Part shown: piece after piece, positions 53,893 to 64,000 of the stretch
How positions within the stretch are numbered: position 1 is the stretch's first letter
Layout: each line of letters starts with the position of its first letter
DNA from: Bicyclus anynana
Taxonomy: Eukaryota > Arthropoda > Insecta > Lepidoptera > Nymphalidae
Direction of reading: 5' to 3'
Length of the DNA stretch: 64,000 nucleotides
NCBI RefSeq assembly: GCF_947172395.1
Contig: NC_069095.1
Span: 9,238,001 to 9,302,000, forward strand
Translations under genes and position numbers: made by a program
Notes under the pieces: model-generated
Databases searched by the model: none
Told to the model about the DNA's origin: nothing
Seen by the model: only the letters and a program-made list of their open reading frames with translations

Positions 53893-54094
53893 GTACGTAG
53901 GTATATACCTACCTATTATAAATAATAGGTATATACATATATATGTATACCTATTACTTACAACATGTCATGTTTTAACTAAGTATATGTACCTACCTAC
54001 TTAAATAAAGTATGACTAGTCGATTCTCAAATCTTATCAAAATTTATATAATGCTCTTAAAACCAATGATAATTTTATACTATAGATAGGTTAC

Positions 54095-54330
54095 GTTCCT
54101 ACTAAATCACCGCAAAATATGATCCGAATTTAGCTACACCCTTTGATTATATATACGTCTATATGTATAATCAAAGGCTAGGCCACTGAGCGCACACATG
54201 CACAATTTTGTCTTTAATTCCATTATCTATATATGTATAGTTTTAACACTCCCTGCACACACAACTCGACATTGTAGCCGATATTTAGGTAAGTACCTAG
54301 GTATTATTTGTTTAAATAACGTCCGTTGTT
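54095..54330. repeat. Dispersed repeat D1 (copy 2, inverted) with an inserted hairpin
   Basis: Inverted copy of 42372-42565. It carries an extra 38-nt palindrome (54140-54177, arms CCTTTGATTAT and ATAATCAAAGG) that is absent from the other copy. Confidence 0.65.
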
Positions 54331-54613
54331 TAATAAGGGACTAAATTAAATTAAGTCAATTTTCCACATTTATCCGCCTCAGTGTAGATGCGCTAGTGCC
54401 TTATCTCTAGTATAAAATATTGCTTAAAACCATTGAATTACTATGTACCTACAACGTATAATAATTCAATGCTTAAAACTGATTAACTATAAAAGTTTTA
54501 TGACGCAAAACAGTTTTACAATAATCTATTGATTTAATAAAATATAAAATTAGAATAATTTTTCTATATACATATATTTTGAAGATCAATCCAAAAATCT
54601 GATGCGCACTATG

Positions 54614-54621
54614 TATAAATA
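54614..54621 (+). promoter_or_regulatory. TATAAATA box before a CpG-rich patch in intron 4
   Basis: TATAAATA is followed about 25-60 bp later by GTGGCGACCACGCCC and GCGCCCGCGCCGATCGCG, unusual in this AT-rich intron. It could be an internal promoter. There is no downstream ORF or donor to support it. Confidence 0.2.
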
Positions 54622-54859
54622 GGTATTCGTCATACACGTGGCGACCACGCCCTCACAGCGCCCGCGCCGATCGCGTCACAACCGTGCCTCCAAATAATAA
54701 TCAGTTTAGAAACCATTATCCTCAACATATTTATGCTATAAGTGCCTGTGAAGGCGAGACTGATATCTGAAAAGATGAAAGCCTATATAACGCTTACGAT
54801 GGGTACTCGTATATAGTGGTAAATTCTATTGGGCGGAGTAGGGTCCTAGTAGGGGAAGA

Positions 54860-55175
54860 ACCGTGATAGCCCAGTGGATATGATCTCTGCCTCCGATTCC
54901 GGAGGGTGTGGGTTCGAATCCGGTCATCACATGCACCTCCAACTTTTCAGTTGTGTGCATTTTAAGAAATTAAATATCACGTGTCTCAAACAGTGAAGTA
55001 AAAACATCGTGAGGAAACCTGCACACCGGAGAATTTTCTTAATTCACTGCGTGTGTTAAGTCTGCCAATACGCATTGGGCCAGCGTGGTGGACTAATGGC
55101 CTAACCCCTCTCATTCTGAGAGGAGACTCGAGCTCAGCAGTGAGCCGAATATGGATTGATAATGATGAAGATGAT
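54860..55175 (+). mobile_element. SINE-A, nearly full copy
   Basis: Head CCGTGATAGCCCAGTGGATA and GGTTCGAATCCGGTCATC, body and tail (GAGCCGAATATGGATTGATA, then ATGATGAAGATGATG) are all present. A 4-5 base gap follows the B box compared with other copies. Confidence 0.8.
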
Positions 55176-55618
55176 GAGGTTCCTCCGCCTAAAGGTAGGT
55201 AGGTACTCCGATTTACCTACTAAATGTATTAAAATAGCATGGAAGAATCCCGATAGAAAACACTCATTACAAGTTAATCTTAATAGTTTAGCATTTGTAA
55301 ATGTAATTTTTATAAAAAAATCGGTGGTATAAGTAAATAAAAATGTTGAAAATGATTTTTACTTAATTTTAAGTAATATTTATTAGGTATTTACAATGAA
55401 TATAAGCATTGAATACAACTACGTAATACTTTATTAAAATAATCTTGTCAGGAGTTTAAGCTTCATTGGCTTCATTACAAAACCACAGCAAAGGCGTTTT
55501 TTAAATTGCCAAACTATAAAAACACGATAAATTTAATTTATTTTTACATTAAACAAATCTGTTGTAATTTTAATACAAACAATCACATGTTTCAAAAATG
55601 TTTAGAACATCCTACTTC

Positions 55619-55833
55619 CTACTAATATATTAAACGCGAAAGTTTGTATTGTGATGTTTGGATGTTTGTTACTCTTTCACGCCTCGACTACTGAACCGAA
55701 TTATTAAATTTGGTATTGAGATATATCATAGCATGGATTAACATATAGGCTATTTTATCCCGGAAAAATCCATGATTCCCGAGGGATTTGTGAAAAACTA
55801 AATTCCACGCGGACGAAGTCGCGGGCGTCCGCT
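55619..55833 (+). mobile_element. Helitron-like element
   Basis: TACTAATATATTAAACGCGA, GTTTGTTACTCTTTCACGCC, TTTTATCCCGGAAAAATCCA and GCGGGCGTCCGCTAA. Confidence 0.6.
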
Positions 55834-56997
55834 AATTTTTTAATAATTCTTAACGAATTACCATAATTTTGCCTATGTAATTGGTAATTCCATATAATGA
55901 AAAGTTATAACTTAAGTAGTTACATTTAATTTATATGTTAATGTTTGTTATTTAAATTAAAAAAAAAATACATTAATAAGTTATTAATCTGTTTAGTTGT
56001 TTAAGTAATTAATAAGTAACTTATCAAGTAACTTATTAGATGATTTTTCACTTTTACCACAGAATAGGTTGGTAGTAGTTAGATATTAGGTAAATATAAA
56101 TTATCTTTGATTGTATTGAAAATGTCGATTCATTCTTGACTTTACTACATGTCTATATTATTTTTCATTATTGTTGAAAAACAATAGTTAATTTGTGGTT
56201 TTTAAAAGTAGATAAGTATCAGGGGCGATGGGCCCTAACAACACGAATCCTATCGGGCTACCTTTTAAAAATCCATACAATTCATTATTGTACTCGTAAT
56301 GTATTTTATAATTGAACAGCATTTCTACAATCTGTACAATAAACGCCTCCAATGCGCCAAAACGCTTCTAAAAAGAAGCAGTACATATAAATAAAATAAA
56401 TAACACTGTAAGAACGTAGACGTATACGAGACTAATAAACACATGAACGGGTTACCTTTTCGAAAATTTCAGCCTTCGCTACTGATAAGTATAATATGTA
56501 TGCCTATGTATGTACCTATAGTCTACTACCTACAGTCGTCGAAGTTCATTGACTAGAGTATTTTAGCGAGAAAGATACCGTTCGTATGAGGTTTAGCTGT
56601 CACATATTTCATATTTGTGTCATATTTCAATTAGCGAAGAGACGATAATCACCAGTTTTTCTTATCGTGACCCAGTTCTTCGGAGTAACCTTGGAGAGAT
56701 GCCAGTATCAATTTCTGTCACATGAAAATATATCTAATACGGTACTGATATCTCATCTGTTATTATGCGTATAGTTTTGAAATATAAAACTTATTTCCGA
56801 CAGTTTGATATAATACTTCCTTTATGTAACGTGATATAAAACCTTTAAAAATGTTATTAGTTCCGTCATTATAGTCTGTACATATGTTACTCGTACAGTA
56901 ACCAATAGGGATGACGGATCCTTATAAACCTATTCCTACATATTCATTAAGGTAATGAACGAAATTAATTTAACGTTGGTACCTACTTATCTGAAAA

Positions 56998-57197
56998 CTA
57001 GCTGAAAGTGCGCGGTTTTACCTGTGTGGTTCCCGTTCCCGTAAGAAAACGGGGATAATATATAGCTTATAGCCTTCCTCGATAAATAGGCTATCTAACA
57101 CTGAAAGAATTTTTCAAATCGGTCCAGTAGTTCCTGAGATTAGCGCGTTCAATCAAACAAACAAACTCTTCAGCTCTCTTATATATTAGTATAGATA
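56998..57197 (-). mobile_element. Helitron-like element (second type)
   Basis: CTAGCTGAAAGTGCGCGGTT, GTTCCCGTTCCCGTAAGAAA, ATCGGTCCAGTAGTTCCTGA and ATATTAGTATAGA, the complete inverted layout ending in GA (5' TC reversed). Confidence 0.62.
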
Positions 57198-58099
57198 CTG
57201 AATGGGTTCATTATTAATCATAATTTGACAACCCATATATGGCACATATTTTACTATACTAGCCTCCTCTAATAACGGCGAATAAACGAGCAATTTTCTC
57301 GGAAACTGTTCGAATGATTTTTATACATATAGCAGTTTCCGGGGCTGGGATGTTAGAGAAATATTTAAACATTTAAACGTATACGTTAAAATACATGCCG
57401 TAAAGGATGCCGTGTGAATAGCATGATATAAGACGATGATATAAAATTGGTTCTGAGAAATCTTTCGTCAGTCCCACTTCTCGCGCACCCAACAAAAGCA
57501 CAAGTGAGTGGTGAATACTCGCTCTATGAGTTACGTTTGTCGGCCGCCACAACAATGTCGAGACTCGACTTCGAGAGTCGGCGATTACCATAATGTTAAG
57601 GCCAAGGCCTAGACGCCGGCGCCTATTGGACTCATTCATGTTCCCTGGTTCTTGTTTTCAACATTCACGATTCTTGTTTTTCGTTATAACAGCTCTGCAT
57701 TCTGTAAAGCTACATCTCTGTCACATCGGTTGTATCCATGGCAACTTCATTGTTAATTTTGACATCTTATAAACATTAAATTCGGAACGGAATAAGACGT
57801 GTTATAGGCGACTAGTTCATCGAAAGTAAAAAGCGGAATCGCCCCAATTTCAGATGCTCAATTCACTTTTGCGCTTCTAACTTTCATGATTACCGAGTCT
57901 TATGTAAAACGAGAATTCTAATTTCTCATTTAAGTAATGAGCGTTTTAATTGTGGGACCAGATGTTTTGAGCTTTCTCTAAACATATTATGTATTTATCT
58001 GTATATTCTGACTTGAGTTACGGTGGGAAGCGTGACTCAAGTCCTTAGTCACCAGTTAAACTTAGTTACTAGTGTTCATTTTCTTGTAATATAGCATTT

Positions 58100-58442
58100 C
58101 ATCATCGTCATCATCACCATCATATCAGCCGATGGATGTCCACTGCAGGACGTAGGCCTTTTGTAGGGACTTCCAAACATCACGATACTGAGCAACCTGC
58201 ATCCAACGAATCCCTGCGACTCGCTTGATGTCGTCAGTCCACCTGGTGGGGGGTCGACCAACACTGTGCTTACTAGTGCGGCGTCGCCATTCCAGTACTT
58301 TGTGACCCTAACGTCCATCGGCTCCTTGAACTATGTGCCCCGCCCATTGCCACTTCAGCTTCGCAACTCTTTGAGCTATGTCGGTGACTTTGGTACTTCT
58401 GCGGATCTCCTCATTTCTGATTCGATCACGCAGAGATACTCC
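58100..58442 (-). pseudogene. LINE ORF2 C-terminal fragment
   Basis: The antisense sequence carries the same motifs (GCAACTCTTTGAGCTATGTC, CATTGCCACTTCAGCTTCGC, GTCCACTGCAGGACGTAGGC) with a CATCATCATC tail on the + strand. Two partial frames indicate frameshifts. Confidence 0.7.
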
Positions 58443-59911
58443 TGCTATGTGACTCTGAGCATTTGTTAAACATAATGAACCGGGTTAAAAAGTAGCGTAT
58501 TTCAATGGTCTGAATTAACTGCTAAATTGACCGCCAACCGCATTGGAACAGTGTTGAGGGCTTAAACCATGCCAAATCTCCTCTACCATAAAGAAGGACC
58601 TGGCACTCTAGTGAACCATTCAAATAGGCTATTAATGATGACTCTTAAATAGTCAGTAGGGAATCGATTCCATCAATTGCAGTGTGTTGTGACTCTGTTC
58701 TGCTGTCTAAGTCTGTATTGCATAAAAAAAAATCTGGCTACTGTCTACTCATGAACAAATGGTGATTACACCATCAACACCATACGACACCTTATACTCT
58801 GCTATAGTTAGCTTTTTACAAACTTTGTCATACCCCAAATTCTATAGCAGTGCGTTTTGAAATTAGCTGTTCCCATAAGGTATAAGAGAAATCTAATATT
58901 GTCGTATTCTAGTGTCTTTTGCAATAATTGTATTCCGATCTAGATTGTAGTCCAAGCTTTACACGAGACAATATGACGTCAGAAAGAGTTGCGGTCGCGA
59001 CGGGTGGCTTGCGGCCGCGGGTCAATTAATTACACAATTTACGCCACCTCGCCGCGCCAGCCTGAGCCTGCACGTGGAAATATTCCGCCGACATATGAGC
59101 ACTCTAACGCCGGCCACAGACGGTCAAGTATACAGCATACAGCGCTGCCTGGAGAGAGCGTTGGGATGTAGACATGCCCCCGGCACGTATGACTGTGAGG
59201 TCGGATCCTCACAGACATTACACACACAGGCGAGCCCGGTAATAAAAACTCCGCGTGTTTCCCAGACCGCCTTCTTGATTCCCTTACATGTTATTTAATC
59301 GTATTTCTTGTCCCAGCCCCTTGTCACAGAAGGGGTCTGGGGTTGTGACATCACAACACGACGGATGCCTTTCGTCTTCCGTGGCCCCGGTACCAATGCG
59401 CTCCGAGTGACTCAGTGCCATAGCCGATGAAAGGTTGCCTCTGAGGAAACGAGGTCCATGTCTTCGCGCGTATTTATTATATCGTATCGATGTGGGCAGT
59501 GAAAATATCGAAACCATCAATTTTAGCGACGCGGACGGCGCTATATAATGAGTATAATGAGGTATACTTGAATGTCTGTGGCGATTGTGAGCTACCAAAA
59601 GAGGGTAACATAACACGATTCAAATAAAAAAATCCATTATTACACTTTCAATTCGTTATTGCGTGTCTTTTTCGTTATACGTGACATTCGCGATGTTATT
59701 TATGTCTATGTAACACCTGACATGCGTAGGTATACTAAAGTAGCAGAAGTGTTATAAATTGGGTAAGATTTGGGCGGAGTATTACGTTTGCTATCTCCCT
59801 AAATGTACGGTATAGCTGGTGACTATATACTTTTAATCAGCTACATTCCAACACCTGGAATTCCCTGGATTAAAGTGTTTTAATTACTTAGGTACCGGTA
59901 TTTAACAAACA

Positions 59912-60044
59912 TCGATTTACGATGTTTTTCCTTCATCGTTTGAGGCACGTGATAACAACTGAAAAGTTGGAGGTACATACTCGAACCGGTTTCGAACCCG
60001 CCCGCCCAATCGAAGACAGAGGTCATATCCACTGGGCTATAACG
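59912..60044 (-). mobile_element. SINE-A 5' half, antisense
   Basis: Contains the reversed B box (GGTTTCGAACCC), reversed A box (CCACTGGGCTATAACGG) and AACTGAAAAGTTGGAGGTAC. Confidence 0.7.
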
Positions 60045-60211
60045 GGTCTATTAAAGTTAAATAAAAGCTTATAATGAAGGAAAGGCCACATCGATAACGT
60101 TTAATGTCGCGCCAAACAAACATGGAGCTTTCGATTTGCGAAAGTGCAGTAACCCGAGTATTAAGCACACGGCGCACCGCAGTCACAGATAGGGTTGCCA
60201 ACCGTACTATC

Positions 60212-60405
60212 GTTATCAACCCATTTCGGCTCACTGCTGAGCTCGAGTCTCCTCTCAGAAAGAGAGGGGTTAGGCCATAGTCCACCACGCTGGCCCAATG
60301 CGGATTGGCAGACTTCACACACGCAGAGAATTAAGAAAATTCTCTGGTATGCAGGTTTCCTCACGATGTTTTCCTTCACCGTTTGAGACACGTGATATTT
60401 AATTT
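60212..60405 (-). mobile_element. SINE-A 3' half, antisense
   Basis: TATCAACCCATTTCGGCTCA, GAGCTCGAGTCTCCTCTC and CACGATGTTTTCCTTCACCG follow the SINE-A order on the - strand. It is truncated before the tRNA-like head. Confidence 0.75.
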
Positions 60406-61215
60406 ATTAACCGTACTATAATATATAGTATTGTCCTATATTTTGGGTATGCGTACCTGCGTGCGTATATACTGTTTAAGAAATTTATAGTACGCAAAAG
60501 TACTATATTTTTTTACATTAATTTTCAACATAAGCAATAAGTGTGCATAGTATCCGAACCTGCCCCTGTAGAAAAGTGGGAATGACATTTGCTATCGACA
60601 GGTCGCATGAACATGATCTGTCATTCCCATACATTTTTCTAGTTTTCGAAGCGTTTGCGATTGTAGAAAGAGAATCGAGTGCCACTTGGCTAGGGGGGCT
60701 GTCTATTTAATCGTTTGTTTTTTTATTTGTTTTAAAATTAAATGTCAAAAACCATGTGGTACTTTAGATGAAAATTTCTAGAAAAATGCAAGAGATGCTA
60801 TATTACTAATAAATATAGTTTTCCTAAAAATAAATACGCAACAAATATAATTATCTTCGTAGTCTATTTTTTGCTTATTCCATAAAAATACTATATTTTC
60901 TTTAAGTTAAATAATATTTTTTTCAACTTAAATCTGAAAAAATGTTGGCAACCCTAGTCACAGACGGTGAGGGCAACGTACCGAATCGGCCTCGAAGCGG
61001 CGAACTTGCATTTTTGATCTGTATCATTAAGTGGAAACGAGTGGATTTTAACTTATTGCCAGATTGGCTGGATATCTTGTACGGCGCACCGGTACATGAG
61101 TGTGATAACTTGAAAACTTTATCAACACACTAAAGGACGCCCGCGAATCAGTCCGCGTGGAATTTAGTTTTTTACAAATCCTACGAGAATCATGGATTTT
61201 TTCGGGAAGAACACT

Positions 61216-61346
61216 TATGAATATTATTTATTTAAACGGGTACATACCACTATAAAATGACGAGATTTTTAATGTCGATATTTCGACCCAGTTGCATGGA
61301 TCGTGGTCACAACGGGACTGAAATAAATAAATAAATAATATTCATA
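61216..61346 (+). repeat. Repeat with 18-bp inverted ends, possibly Penelope-derived
   Basis: TATGAATATTATTTATTT is mirrored by AAATAAATAATATTCATA. The centre has GATATTTCGACCCAGTTGCA and GGATCGTGGTCAC, a motif I associate with Penelope-like tails in arthropods. That family link is from memory and uncertain. Confidence 0.4.
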
Positions 61347-61771
61347 ATGAACAACCACGAAATAAGTTTAAAATCATTAACATATGCTACTTGCCTATGT
61401 GTTAATCTAGAATAAAAATATCTATTTACATTCCAAAGGAGATGGTCCAAAATTGGTTGGTGGAAATAAAAGATTGAAAATATATTTTTTTAACTATTTT
61501 CGATTATATAAATATACGAATTTACTTTAATTCTTTCGAAATAATATTCTCTCCCTAGAAATGCAACACTAATATGGGTAACAATGGTGAATTGATGACG
61601 TTTTCAACGCAATAGTCGTTTTGACGTTTGCTACCAAATGTCATGTCATAGTTGCTTTTAGGGCGCCATCTTATAACTCAAAAACTGTTTTTAATTTTAT
61701 TTATTTCTTTTTATTTACTTACATTTATTCACTTATTTAGATTTTAACAAATACCCTGTATTATTTAAATT

Positions 61772-61840
61772 AAACCCCTTTCATTCTGAGAGGAGACTCG
61801 AGCTCAGCAGTGAGCCGAATATGGGTTGATGACGACGATT
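61772..61840 (+). mobile_element. SINE-A 3' end
   Basis: AACCCCTTTCATTCTGAGAG and GAGCTCAGCAGTGAGCCGAA then ATGGGTTGATGACGACGA. It lies inside a broken Helitron-like element. Confidence 0.65.
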
Positions 61841-61994
61841 TAAATTTTAATGATACGGAGTAAAAGAGTCGACCTGAAATGGACAGGGCTCCTCTCAGCC
61901 AAATCGCTTCAGTAGCCGCGTAAAGGAGGAAACAAACATATTTAAACTCTTACACACACACACAAACTTTCGCTTTTATAATATTAATGTGACT

Positions 61995-62212
61995 GACTTA
62001 CGCCCGCGACTCTGTTGGCGTGAAGCTCTTTACAAATACCGCGGAAAACATGGATTTTTCCGAGATAAAAAATAGCCTTTGTTCTGCTCCAAGGTCCGAT
62101 TTAACTGTAAATGCTAAATTTTATTTAAATCGTTTCAGTGGTTTGTTCGTAAAAAGATGACTAACAGGCAGACAGATTTACTTTCGCATATATAAAGTAT
62201 TAGTATGGATTC
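61995..62212 (-). mobile_element. Helitron-like fragment
   Basis: ACGCCCGCGACTCTGTTGGC, ACATGGATTTTTCCGAGATA and CGCATATATAAAGTATTAGT follow directly on the previous broken copy. Confidence 0.5.
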
Positions 62213-62393
62213 TTGGAATTGAAGAATGATTGGTTGGATATCTTGTAAGACTTGTATGGTACACGAGTGTCTTATCATGAAAAGTTTATGTACGAACACA
62301 TTCTTGAAAATAAAGAATGGTTTGATATATTGGTTTTGATTTCCCGTGAAAGATTAACCATTGCATTTTACAAAAAGTATAGCCATTCCATAG

Positions 62394-62612
62394 ATTTATA
62401 ACACATAGATAGTGTGTAGTCGCAGAATTCGGAAGTGCCCCGAAATGGGAGCCCTTGACGCATCGCTCCGCTACGATAACTACGCTCGTGTGCGTGTCGC
62501 CAAGTAAATTAGCTTAGCTACGCTCAAATAGTCACAAAAGTGGCTTACGTTTGGAGTGAAAAATTTTTAGGTATAGCGGGTCTATATGTTATTAGTCTAA
62601 GGGCCATTCCTT
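62394..62612. mobile_element. MITE family P4 (copy 2, opposite orientation)
   Basis: Shares GTGGCTTACGTTTGGAGTGA, GGGAGCCCTTGACGCATCGC and both ends with 33263-33474, on the other strand. Confidence 0.65.
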
Positions 62613-64000
62613 CTCCACGAGTTATTGAGTTATGACTATTTACGAAATCTGGTAAATACTTCTATCACACATCTTACACCTCAGCTGCCAACGTATCGCC
62701 AAACAAGTATGATGCCGTGTAGAAACCAGTATCGGTACTCGGTAGAATCAACTGTATCCCTTACAGGCAACAATATTTTACCAAGCTAACTTACATGCAT
62801 TTAAGTTTTATTTTTTGAAATAATAATTATAAGCTAATACTGCTTTACACTGTGTTGCAGTTATTATCGGAAATAAAATCTTACACGCATTTTTTTTTCT
62901 TTTATTATTATTATTATTGATGAAACTTACATTGCACCTCAAAAGAGACAATAGTTAATTAATCTACATAGGTACTCGTAGGTACATATTACATAGTCAA
63001 GCGAAGGCGAGTGGCAGAAATATGCACAAATGCTCCGGACAATAATGTTAAGAAAGGAAGAAAAGGAAAAAGAAGAGAAAAAGAAATGGGAAATACCCTA
63101 AAGGCAGTTAGCATGATGTAATGCCATGCAGTTCCGTGCTAACTCTGACGATAATAATATATAAATAAAAAAATTAAATAAATAAATTACATTACGCAAA
63201 GTGGATTAATTTTGTCAATCTAAAACTTTTCTATACCAAATACATTTGTTTTTAAACATTGTATTGTGAATATAAATTTACAATATAAAATACAAATGTA
63301 TTTTAGTTATTCTTAGTTAGTACCTAATTCATTTGCTCATCAACTAATGTGATAAGACTAAAAATGCATATTGCATCCTATTATGTGAAACTAACAATGT
63401 AACTAAATATTAAACTAGTGAAACTGGATTCAATAACAGAACTTGATTGATACTTAAAAAACTCTACCGTGACTCTATTTTTAGTAATAAATTGATGTCG
63501 CGACAACAATAATAGTTATTACTTTACCATTGAAAATGACACTTACAAAATCTCTGGAACGTGAGTTTATTTGCAATCCAATAAAAAGTCTTAAAAGCTG
63601 TGTAAACTATTATGACGGCTATAATAATGACGGCGTCCCGCGTCTGTGTTGGTATTAGTAGCATCTATAAGTTTTTGTGGGTACAATTAAGAAAAAAACT
63701 TGATAAGTGTGAGTCGTAATCGTCCACAGAGAGTTTCGTACAAATAATTCTTTTTACTTATACTTAAAAAGCTTTTCCTTAGGGATCTACAATACAATGT
63801 TTTGATGTCTCTAGCAGAGTTGACAATGCCTTGCTTTAAAACCAAGAACCCTTGATTTATTGTGAACAACGAGTATTTTTTTATGATTGTCTTTGAAAAA
63901 AATCGATGAATTTTAGCGGAAATGAGCTCCGGAACTGTAGACTCTACATAAAACGTACGTAACGGGACGTAACGGGTTGATTGTTGAAAGGGATGATGAC

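Larger units (their letters stand above)
61132..61991 (-). mobile_element. Helitron-like element broken by two insertions
   Basis: The end at 61132-61212 (GGACGCCCGCGAATCAGTCC) and the far end 61905-61991 (TCGCTTCAGTAGCCGCG to GCTTTTATAATATTAATGTG) are separated by a 131-bp inverted-ended repeat (61216-61346) and a SINE-A tail (61772-61840). Confidence 0.5.
53640..64000 (+). other. Start of intron 4 of the transporter; no further exon found
   Basis: After GTAAGT no sequence encoding the helix 2-3 region expected next was seen on the + strand. Content is SINE-A, Helitron-like and LINE fragments. Stretches 55180-55610, 55840-56990, 58450-59900, 60410-61120 and 62620-64000 hold nothing I can assign with confidence. 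58980-59240 is CpG-rich and 57460-57640 is GC-richer with an open - frame; both are unassigned. Confidence 0.6.

Overview
The window is eukaryotic, AT-rich, gene-poor DNA. It looks lepidopteran: long introns, dense tRNA-derived SINEs of the kinds common in moths and butterflies, many Helitron-like fragments with an A|T insertion context, hAT-type MITEs and RTE/CR1-like LINE tails. The species cannot be fixed from sequence alone. No prokaryotic operon, CRISPR array, rRNA or free-standing tRNA gene was seen.

One multi-exon protein gene is supported, on the + strand: the 5' part of an SLC16-type monocarboxylate transporter. The model is a non-coding exon 1 (about 24728-25042, behind an arthropod TCAGT initiator), exon 2 with the start codon (40572-40663, ATG at 40588), exon 3 (48776-48897) and exon 4 (53514-53639). 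Exon 4 carries the family signature DGGWGW and the first membrane helix. Splice phases agree at every coding junction, and the joined frame gives 108 residues. The other helices must lie beyond 64000. Introns are about 15.5, 8.1 and 4.6 kb, and at least 10.3 kb of a fourth is present.

The most unusual item lies in intron 3, on the same strand: a compact, apparently intronless unit (about 49885-50700) with paired inverted CCAAT boxes, a TATA-like box, three successive small ORFs of 75, 47 and 40 codons that each encode one hydrophobic segment, and an AATAAA signal. It resembles a polycistronic microprotein locus. I do not recognise the proteins.

Layout: 1-24.7 kb is upstream DNA packed with MITEs, SINE and LINE pieces and Helitrons. 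24.7-40.6 kb is intron 1, with a long inverted repeat and a 120-130 bp minisatellite. 40.7-48.8 kb is intron 2, with a 41 bp minisatellite and nested transposons. 48.9-53.5 kb is intron 3 with the small-ORF unit. 53.6-64 kb is intron 4. SINEs sit within 15-40 nt of four of the six coding-exon junctions. One inserted 15 nt upstream of exon 4 and duplicated a perfect branch-site motif.
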